The notes under the pieces are model-generated. The model was not told the origin of the DNA. It did no database searches and saw only the letters and a program-made list of their open reading frames with translations. A stretch of DNA of 6,617 bases. It comes from Nocardioides sp. Its GTDB lineage: Bacteria > Actinomycetota > Actinomycetes > Propionibacteriales > Nocardioidaceae. The stretch is from positions 1 through 6,617 of the forward strand of contig DOWL01000156.1 in the NCBI GenBank assembly GCA_003519585.1, in the 5' to 3' direction. Of the stretch, positions 1 to 5,676 are shown piece by piece (within the stretch, counting starts at the first letter, position 1; the number at the start of each line of letters is the position of its first letter). The translations under genes were made by a program, and so were the position numbers.

Positions 1-1
1 C

Positions 2-55
2 TCGTTTTCGAGCGTCGTCGACAAACGCCACGGGGCCAGAAGAGGTACCTCGTGA
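2..55 (+). CDS. 3' end of an unidentified upstream gene (partial)
   Basis: The frame starting at base 2 is open from the window edge and ends at a TGA at 53-55, giving 17 visible residues ending in RRGTS. That stop overlaps the GTG start of the ATPase gene in a GTGA arrangement, the same kind of 4-base overlap seen at the next junction and between 3846 and 3849. This makes it plausible that an upstream operon member ends here, for example a membrane-fusion or accessory protein of the same transporter. The tail is too short to assign a family. The ATPase frame is also open to the window edge, so the overlap is suggestive rather than conclusive. Confidence 0.45.
   Translation, partial: SFSSVVDKRHGARRGTS
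38..45 (+). promoter_or_regulatory. Ribosome binding site for the ABC ATPase
   Basis: The purine run AGAAGAGG lies 6 bases before the GTG at 52. It supports that GTG as the start, even though the reading frame stays open to the window edge. It lies inside the end of the presumed upstream gene. Confidence 0.6.
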
Positions 56-690
56 TCAGCATCCGCAATCTCACTGTCAGCTATGGGCAGAACAAGCCCA
101 TCGACAGTCTTTCGCTCGATATCGATGGTGGTTGCGTCGCCATCACCGGGCCTAGTGGCAGCGGTAAGTCGACACTGCTGCGATCCATCGCAGGGCTCCA
201 ACGACCTCATAGCGGCACCATCGCCATCAACGGCGAACGAGTCGCGGACGCGGGCCGCTTCTCGGCTGGTGATCCTCGAGTCGGGCTCATCCACCAGGAC
301 TACCGCCTCGTTCCGTTTCTGACCATCCGTGAGAACTTGCAGCTTGCCGCAGAGGTGCGCCAGCTCGACCTCGACGATGAGGCCTGCGAGGGCGCGCTCG
401 AGCAGGTCGGTCTCGGCCACATCACTCCGACGCGCAAGCCCGCCTCGCTGTCGGGCGGAGAGCAGCAGCGCCTGGCCATCGCGAGACTCTTGATCTGTCG
501 GGTCGACGTCGTCCTTGCCGATGAGCCGACCGGCGCTCTGGACCTCGACAACACCGAGCGCGTCGGGAGGATCCTGGTCGGGCTCGGGGAGCTGCCTGGA
601 GTCACCGTGCTCGTCGCCACGCAAGACCCGGTCGTAGCTGCGATGTGCGAGACCGTCTACCGCCTTGAGTGTGGACACCTCGCCGCATGA
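52..690 (+). CDS. ABC transporter ATP-binding protein, MacB/LolD/FtsE-like, with H-loop Gln
   Basis: This 212-residue protein is a single nucleotide-binding domain that should power the FtsX-type permease encoded next, acting as a homodimer on the cytoplasmic side. Visible motifs are the A-loop Tyr11, Walker A GPSGSGKST (33-41), Q-loop Gln82, signature LSGGEQQR (133-140), Walker B VVLADE (153-158) with catalytic Glu158, and the D-loop GALD (161-164). The H-loop position reads ATQD (189-192), so the usual histidine is Gln191. The length and the LADEPTGALD segment fit the MacB/LolD/BceA group. The GTG start has a good ribosome binding site and begins at the family's normal N-terminus. The gene's TGA overlaps the permease ATG as ATGA, implying translational coupling. 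The substrate is unknown. Confidence 0.93.
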   Translation: MISIRNLTVSYGQNKPIDSLSLDIDGGCVAITGPSGSGKSTLLRSIAGLQRPHSGTIAINGERVADAGRFSAGDPRVGLIHQDYRLVPFLTIRENLQLAAEVRQLDLDDEACEGALEQVGLGHITPTRKPASLSGGEQQRLAIARLLICRVDVVLADEPTGALDLDNTERVGRILVGLGELPGVTVLVATQDPVVAAMCETVYRLECGHLAA

Positions 691-3050
691 CGTCGAAGCC
701 CATCCGCATCCATCGGAGCTGGGCGCGGTATCGCTGGCGGATGTTGGTGCTGATCGGGCTTGTGTGTGCGGTCTTCGCCGCCGCGGTGGTCGGCGTGGCA
801 GCCATCGTCGCCGCCTCCCGTCAGGCGATCGACGACAGCACGGCTGGCAACCAGGCCGGCCGTCCTTTCGTCGTACAGACGGGCGCCGGCCTTGCAAGGA
901 CTCTCGACGCCACCGACGGCTTTGAGCCGATCGCCGAATCGCTCGGGACCATCGCCTCCGGATCCCGTCTGGTGGACGGTACGGTCCGGGTCACGAAGAG
1001 CCCGCAACTGCCGGTCGCGACATTGCTTGACGGACGACGTGCAGAGCAGCCCGCCGAAGTGCTCGTGACCCTCGCCACCGCCTCGACCCTCGCCGTCCAC
1101 ATCGGCGATGACGTCGAGGTAGCGGCAGCCGACCAACACGCCGTTTCCTACCGCGTCGTGGGCGTGGTCGTCGATCCCGCGGATAGAACGGCTCAGGGGG
1201 CCATTCTCAACGACGCCGACCTGGAACCGTCCGCGGTCGCGGTCTGGGCATCGGACCACGATCCCGCCAGTCTGAAGACAGTGCGAACGGCACTGGAGCG
1301 ACGGACGGCGAGCTATCAGACGCTGGACTCCGCTCTGGAGACGTCGGACGAGCGTCTCCCGGACGCGATCGCGGACCTGAAGTACGTCCCGTGGGTGCTC
1401 ATGGCGGTTGCGTCGTGTGTGCTCCTGGGTCTGTTGCTCGCGCTTCTGCCGGTGGCACGCGGAGATGTGGCCGGACTACAAGCAGCCGGGATGACCGCGC
1501 GCGCGGCTTCGTCACCGATCGTCATATGCGTCGCTGCTTCGGTCCTCGTCGGCCACGTCCTCGGCGTCGTCGGCGTTCAGGCTTCCTTGGCTCTCGCTCG
1601 TGATCCCCTATCCGCCGCAATCGGGCAGTACTGGCTCGTCGTTCCGGTGCCGTGGACAACAACGATCCTCTCGTTGGCCGTAGTCGCGGCCGGCATTGTC
1701 GTCGTGCCGCATGTGGTGGCCGTTGCCGAGATCGGGCAGACGTGGCGGTCACGACGAAGCCCCAAGGTCGCCTCGGGGCCCATCTATTCGGCCCTCGCGC
1801 TGCTCGTCGGTGTGCTGGTCATGGGCGCAGCATCGCTCGGCACCCTGTCGGTTCCGCCATCACAGGTGACCTTGGCGGCTCCGCTCGGAGCAGTCCTCGT
1901 TGCTGGTGGGCTTCCGGCGTTCATGAGGAGGGCGCTGGCGTCCCGGAAGAGCCGAGCAGCCACGCGCGTGATCGATCTACGCCTCTCGCACGGTGTTCAC
2001 GGCGCCGTCACGTTCGCCTGCATCGTCATTGCCGCCGCTTCCTCCCACTCGGCCCAGGTGAGCCAAGACTCATCAGCATTCGAGAGCAGCACGCGCGCGG
2101 AGGCTCCCAGTGGATCACTGCTGATCGACGCCCTGCCCGATGACGCAGCCGGCACGCTCACGAGGCGGTTTACCGACCTGGGCGGCGAACAGTTCGATGC
2201 CTACGAGGTGCCGCTCGAGACCGACACCCAGTTGCGGGTCACCAGTCCTGACCTCATCCGCTGCATGTCGGAGCGACACACACTCGATCCCGATGCCGTG
2301 CCGGCTGAGTGTCTCCCGACAGGTACGTACTCGACGATCAACACTGTCGTCATCTCCACCACCTCGATCCCGGCGCCGTCGGCGGACCCGGCCCTCATCC
2401 AAGGTGGCGAGGTGGGGGTCCTCACGTTCCCGACCGGGAGCCGCACCGCCTCCACGACGAACACGGTCGCAGCTTCCCCGGGTGACACGCTGGGCGGCCA
2501 CCTTCCGGGCCTGGTGCTTCCCGCAGACCCCGACGTCCTAGACCAGTACGGTCTCCAACCGGGTGGGACTCAGATCGTGGTGCTACTCGACTTCGGGAGC
2601 CTCGGGGAGCAGGCCAAGGCGTCGCTGCGTTCCGACGTAGCCCGCCTCGGACCGGGTGCCCAGGTGATGGACTCGACCGGCGACTCCGCGTACCAGCGCG
2701 ACCGCGTCGTCGCCGCCGGGCAAGCCATGGCGGCGGGCGTTCTCGCATCGGTGATCCTGATCCTCGCCGCCGCTGTCGTTGCTCTTGCTCACCGCCGCAC
2801 GATGCGCGTTCTGATCGACATCGGCACCCCGTCTCGGCCGCGGGTTGGGATGGCTCTGAGGTGGGCGGCGTTTCCGGCCCTCTCGATCTTGGCCACCCTC
2901 CCGATCATCGTCGCGGCCGCGCAGGTCGCCGGGGTCGGCAGCTTCGCCGATAGCGGCTACTGGTGGGCGGTGCCTCCGGCAACGCTGCTCCTAGCCAGCG
3001 TGGTGATGCCGGCACTCCTGCTCAGAGTCCCACCCAGGCTCGGAGAGTGA
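687..3050 (+). CDS. ABC transporter permease, duplicated FtsX type (10 TM, two extracytoplasmic domains)
   Basis: Starting at ATG 687, which overlaps the ATPase stop, the protein has 787 residues. An in-frame GTG at 669 would add six residues but lacks the 4-base coupling. Hydrophobic segments lie near residues 19-42, 233-256, 276-304, 323-349, 365-387, 393-412, 437-454, 677-701, 722-748 and 757-780. Large soluble domains span about 44-231 and 455-676. This is the TM1-domain-TM2/3/4, TM5/6, TM7-domain-TM8/9/10 plan of permeases with two FtsX units. Putative coupling helices follow TM2 (VAGLQAAGMTARAA) and TM8 (RTMRVLIDIGTPSR). In the first domain, GDDVEV followed by YRVVGVVVDP resembles MacB-type periplasmic core domains. 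The likely role is ATP-driven release or export of a lipoprotein, peptide or hydrophobic compound. Which of these cannot be told. Confidence 0.9.
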   Translation: MTSKPIRIHRSWARYRWRMLVLIGLVCAVFAAAVVGVAAIVAASRQAIDDSTAGNQAGRPFVVQTGAGLARTLDATDGFEPIAESLGTIASGSRLVDGTVRVTKSPQLPVATLLDGRRAEQPAEVLVTLATASTLAVHIGDDVEVAAADQHAVSYRVVGVVVDPADRTAQGAILNDADLEPSAVAVWASDHDPASLKTVRTALERRTASYQTLDSALETSDERLPDAIADLKYVPWVLMAVASCVLLGLLLALLPVARGDVAGLQAAGMTARAASSPIVICVAASVLVGHVLGVVGVQASLALARDPLSAAIGQYWLVVPVPWTTTILSLAVVAAGIVVVPHVVAVAEIGQTWRSRRSPKVASGPIYSALALLVGVLVMGAASLGTLSVPPSQVTLAAPLGAVLVAGGLPAFMRRALASRKSRAATRVIDLRLSHGVHGAVTFACIVIAAASSHSAQVSQDSSAFESSTRAEAPSGSLLIDALPDDAAGTLTRRFTDLGGEQFDAYEVPLETDTQLRVTSPDLIRCMSERHTLDPDAVPAECLPTGTYSTINTVVISTTSIPAPSADPALIQGGEVGVLTFPTGSRTASTTNTVAASPGDTLGGHLPGLVLPADPDVLDQYGLQPGGTQIVVLLDFGSLGEQAKASLRSDVARLGPGAQVMDSTGDSAYQRDRVVAAGQAMAAGVLASVILILAAAVVALAHRRTMRVLIDIGTPSRPRVGMALRWAAFPALSILATLPIIVAAAQVAGVGSFADSGYWWAVPPATLLLASVVMPALLLRVPPRLGE

Positions 3051-3060
3051 GTCCACGCCT

Positions 3061-3849
3061 TCAGGGCAGCTCCGGCACCAGCCCCTGCACGAGGTCGTAC
3101 GTCGCGCGGTCGGCAGCGGCGACCAGCCCGGCCGGCGCCGGGTCCTGGGGTCGGTAGCGAGCGCCGTCGAAGGTGCCCACCACCCCGCCGGCCTCCTCCA
3201 GGAGCAGCGCGCCGGGCGCGTGGTCCCAGGGCTTGGCTCGCCGGTAGACCACGTAGTCGGCCTCGCCCTCGACCAGTTTGGGGTAGTCGACCCCGCAGCA
3301 CACCCAGGTCAGCTCCAGCGCCTTCAGCGTGCCGAGGGCCTGGCCGATCCAGCTCCGGCGGGAGGTGACGCCACGAAGGGCCGGACCGACCGGCGGACGG
3401 GTGAGCCGCTCGCCGTTGCGCCAGGCTCCCCCGCCCCGCTCGGCGACGTACGCCGTGTCGAGCTGCGGCTGCCAGATCCAGGCCCGTACGACGTCGCCGT
3501 CACGCAGCTCCGAAACCATCACCGCATGGAGGGGTGAGCCAGAGACGAAGTTCTTGGTGCCGTCGACGGGATCCACGGTGAACGCGTGCTCGGCGGTCAG
3601 GAACCGCTCCACGAGCGTGCTGTCGACCTCGCTGGCCTCCTCGCCGAGGACCAGCGCCTCCGGGTAGGCGCCGGTGAGCGCCGCGGTGATCGCCACCTCG
3701 GCCTCGCGGTCGGCCACGGTGACGAGGTCACCGGGGTTCTTCTCGCTGATCTGTTCCTGCGTGAGCGCGCGGAAGCGGGGATTGATGATCTCCTCGGCGA
3801 CGTCCTGGAGCAGGTGGAGGACCTCGACGGTCGTGAGTCCGGTGCTCAC
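3061..3849 (-). CDS. Inositol monophosphatase family phosphatase
   Basis: This 262-residue protein is a probable Mg2+-dependent, Li+-sensitive-type phosphomonoesterase. The visible ligands are Asp47, Glu70 in GEE, the DPVDGT motif at 93-98 (Asp93, Asp96), and WDHAPGA at 208-214 with Asp209, followed by LLLEEAGG. These match the family's metal site, and the length is typical (about 250-270 residues). Family members hydrolyse inositol-1-phosphate, histidinol phosphate or 3'-phosphoadenosine 5'-phosphate, and the sequence alone does not say which; a HisN-like role is possible. The GTG start at 3849-3847 overlaps the nitroreductase stop by 4 bases, and the frame's extension into that gene is spurious. 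A purine-rich GAGG lies only one base upstream, so coupling probably drives initiation. The gene converges on the ABC permease with a 10-base gap. Confidence 0.88.
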   Translation of the reverse strand: MSTGLTTVEVLHLLQDVAEEIINPRFRALTQEQISEKNPGDLVTVADREAEVAITAALTGAYPEALVLGEEASEVDSTLVERFLTAEHAFTVDPVDGTKNFVSGSPLHAVMVSELRDGDVVRAWIWQPQLDTAYVAERGGGAWRNGERLTRPPVGPALRGVTSRRSWIGQALGTLKALELTWVCCGVDYPKLVEGEADYVVYRRAKPWDHAPGALLLEEAGGVVGTFDGARYRPQDPAPAGLVAAADRATYDLVQGLVPELP

Positions 3850-4508
3850 GCCTCGAACGGCTCGCCGTCGAACCGCTGCCAGGTCACGAACTCGGCGACC
3901 GGCTGCCGGCGCAGCTTGGTGGGCTGCTTGACGGGCTTGCCGAGCGGCACGACCGCCGCCACGGCGTACTCCTCGGGGATGCCCAGCAGCTCCTTGACCG
4001 CCGGCTCCTCGGCGACTGCCATCGTGGTGAAGGTCCCGCCGAAACCTTCCTGCCGCGCGGCGAGCAGGATGTTCCAGACCAGCGGATACACCGACGCCCC
4101 GCCGACGATCCCCAGCCGGTCGAGGTCCTGGTCCGTCGCTGCGACCGCTGCCAGGTCGACGCACACAACCAGCAGTACGGCGGCGCGGAAGACCGGCTCC
4201 AGCATGAAGGCGGGCGCCTCGGCCGTTGCCAACTCCTCCGCCGTCGGGCCGGGCTCGAGCGGATTCCACGGGACCTGACCCTTGGCATTCTGTGCGGCGT
4301 ACCGTCGGGAGGCCGGCTCGGTCAGCCGGGCCAGCGCCTTCCGCGTTTCGGCGTCGGTGACCAGGACGATATGCGCGCCCTGCCGGTTGCCGCCGCTCGG
4401 CGCGAACCTCGCATGGTCGAGGATCCGGGCGAGTACGTCGTCGGGCAGCGGATCGTCGGTGAACTCCCTGATCGCCGCGGTGGACCGCATGACCTCGTAG
4501 AGCTCCAT
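3846..4508 (-). CDS. Nitroreductase family protein (FMN-dependent oxidoreductase)
   Basis: This 220-residue protein fits the nitroreductase fold, in which a dimer binds FMN and uses NAD(P)H to reduce nitro groups, quinones or related acceptors. N-terminal landmarks are RST (8-10), AAIREF (11-16) and APSGGNRQ (36-43), the usual phosphate- and flavin-contacting regions. A central GG (136-137), EGFGGTFTTM (154-163) and VPLGKP (187-192) complete the pattern. From memory the layout resembles the mycobacterial Rv3368c type, including a C-terminal segment with a tryptophan. The physiological substrate is unknown. The ATG at 4508-4506 is preceded by a weak GAGA eight bases upstream. It is the first gene of a two-gene leftward unit and starts 18 bases from a divergent gene. 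Confidence 0.88.
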   Translation of the reverse strand: MELYEVMRSTAAIREFTDDPLPDDVLARILDHARFAPSGGNRQGAHIVLVTDAETRKALARLTEPASRRYAAQNAKGQVPWNPLEPGPTAEELATAEAPAFMLEPVFRAAVLLVVCVDLAAVAATDQDLDRLGIVGGASVYPLVWNILLAARQEGFGGTFTTMAVAEEPAVKELLGIPEEYAVAAVVPLGKPVKQPTKLRRQPVAEFVTWQRFDGEPFEA

Positions 4509-4513
4509 GCGTC

Positions 4514-4519
4514 TAGTCT
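4514..4519 (+). promoter_or_regulatory. Candidate -10 element for a leaderless transcript
   Basis: TAGTCT fits the actinobacterial -10 pattern TANNNT and ends 7 bases before the GTG at 4527. That is the spacing expected if transcription starts on the G of the start codon. No Shine-Dalgarno-like purine run precedes that GTG, and the 18-base gap to the divergent nitroreductase leaves little room for a leader. I see no clear -35 element, which is common in these organisms. Confidence 0.45.
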
Positions 4520-4526
4520 CGCAGCC

Positions 4527-4889
4527 GTGAATCCCGTGACTGGACTGTCCCTGGGGCGGATCGCCGTCGGCACCGTCTCGTTCGCCAAGCCGGGCCTCGC
4601 CGCCGGCGCATTCGGCCTCGACATCGAGAACAATCCGCAGGCTCCCTACCTGGCTCGACTCTTCGGCTCCCGGGAGGTCGCGCTCGGCGTGGCCACCCTG
4701 CTCGCCCGGGGCGCGACCCGGCGCAACCTCGTCCTCGCCGGCATCGGCGTCGACCTGGCCGACGCCGCCACCGGGGTGTTGGGGATCCAGGACAAGTCGG
4801 TGCCCGTCAAGACCGGCGCGATGCTGATCGTGCCGGCCGTGCTTGCGGTGCTGTCGGGCTTCGCAGGGCTTCGCGCCGCCCGACGCTGA
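4527..4889 (+). CDS. Small multi-pass membrane protein of unknown function
   Basis: From the GTG at 4527 the protein has 120 residues; a second in-frame GTG at 4536 would give 117. Hydrophobic stretches lie near residues 8-28, 50-62, 66-84 and 97-116, suggesting three or four membrane segments. The loop before the second contains YLARLFGSREVALG (41-54), a motif that I associate loosely with small DUF4267-like membrane proteins of actinobacteria. That link is from memory and untested. The basic end (RAARR) suggests a cytoplasmic C-terminus. No function can be assigned. The gene diverges from the nitroreductase and converges with the TauE-like permease gene, the two stop codons being 4 bases apart. 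It is therefore probably a single-gene transcript, likely leaderless. Confidence 0.75.
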   Translation: MNPVTGLSLGRIAVGTVSFAKPGLAAGAFGLDIENNPQAPYLARLFGSREVALGVATLLARGATRRNLVLAGIGVDLADAATGVLGIQDKSVPVKTGAMLIVPAVLAVLSGFAGLRAARR

Positions 4890-4893
4890 CCCG

Positions 4894-5667
4894 CTAGCTG
4901 ACCAAGAAGACCGTCAGGGCGACCACGCCCACGACGACGATGACCGCGCGCAGCACCGGGCCGGGCAACCGCCGGCCGACCGTGGCGCCGAGCTGACCGC
5001 CGATCACCGAGCCCACGGCGATCAGGCCCACGATCTGCCAGTCGACGTGCGCCACGACGATGAAGATCAGGCCCGCGACCCCGTTGACGAGGGCGGCGAG
5101 CACGTTCTTGAGTGCGTTGAGCCGTTGCAGGTCCTCGGGGATGCCCACCCCCAGGATGCCCATCAGCAGCACGCCCTGGGCGGCGCCGAAGTAGCCGCCG
5201 TACACGCCGGCCAGGAGCACGCCAGGCCGCACCCACCATGCCCCCAGCACCGGGTCGCGGGGCGCGGCGCCCGGCGCGTCGTGCCGGGCGGCGACCCACC
5301 GCGAGATCCGCGGCTGGAACATCACCAGCACGATGCCCAGCCCGACCAGGATCGGGACGATGGCCGAGAAGGCCGCCTTCGGAAGCACCAGGAGCAGGAC
5401 CGCACCGACGATCCCGCCGATGAGCGAGGCCGCGCCGATCCGGATCGACCGGGACCGCTGACCCTCCAGCTCGCGGCGATATCCCACCACGCCCGAGACC
5501 GACCCGGGCACCAGGCCGACCGTGTTGGAGACGTTCGCGGTGACCGGGGGTACGCCGAACGCGAGCAGGGTCGGGAACGTGATCAGCGTCCCCGACCCCA
5601 CCACCGTGTTGATGGTCCCGGCCGCGACGCCGGCCAGGCCGATGGCGACGGCTTCGAGCGGGGACAC
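4894..5667 (-). CDS. TauE/SafE family sulfite/anion permease
   Basis: This 257-residue hydrophobic protein has about eight membrane segments in two halves separated by a hydrophilic loop near residues 119-146. Each half carries a glycine-rich signature of the TauE/SafE (DUF81) family: GSGTLITFPTLLAFGVPP at 24-41 with ANVSNT just after, and GGYFGAAQGVLL at 157-168 followed by LNALKNVLAALVNG at 183-196. Members move sulfite, sulfoacetate, sulfonates or other small anions across the inner membrane; the substrate here is unknown. GTG 5667 is the only usable start, because an in-frame TAG, the stop of the preceding gene, lies four codons upstream. The 9-base spacing to the SPFH gene implies one transcript. 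Only a weak ACGGG precedes the start. Confidence 0.9.
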   Translation of the reverse strand: MSPLEAVAIGLAGVAAGTINTVVGSGTLITFPTLLAFGVPPVTANVSNTVGLVPGSVSGVVGYRRELEGQRSRSIRIGAASLIGGIVGAVLLLVLPKAAFSAIVPILVGLGIVLVMFQPRISRWVAARHDAPGAAPRDPVLGAWWVRPGVLLAGVYGGYFGAAQGVLLMGILGVGIPEDLQRLNALKNVLAALVNGVAGLIFIVVAHVDWQIVGLIAVGSVIGGQLGATVGRRLPGPVLRAVIVVVGVVALTVFLVS

Positions 5668-5676
5668 CCCGTGAGG

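Noticed and set aside
1..51. Extension of the ATPase frame leftward to the window edge
   Set aside because: The frame is open, but the added residues (ending RGQKRYL) do not resemble an ABC domain. The GTG at 52 has a ribosome binding site and the expected N-terminus.
657..1259. A 200-residue open frame on the minus strand opposite the permease N-terminus
   Set aside because: It is a high-GC shadow of the permease. Its composition is rich in Arg, Gly and Asp without recognisable motifs, and the permease frame opposite is clearly coding.
3062..3087. Possible terminator hairpin CAGGG...CCCTG at the convergent junction
   Set aside because: The stem is only 5 base pairs with a 16-base loop, has no T-run, and lies within the phosphatase coding sequence.
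3850..4269. A 140-codon N-terminal extension of the phosphatase frame into the nitroreductase gene
   Set aside because: The nitroreductase frame is clearly coding here. The extension is Arg/Gly-rich without family features, and the GTG at 3849 gives the normal family length.
4371..4526. A 52-codon upstream extension of the small membrane protein from an ATG at 4371
   Set aside because: It overlaps the nitroreductase coding region antisense and adds charged, low-quality sequence. The GTG at 4527 begins the hydrophobic protein and has a fitting -10 element.
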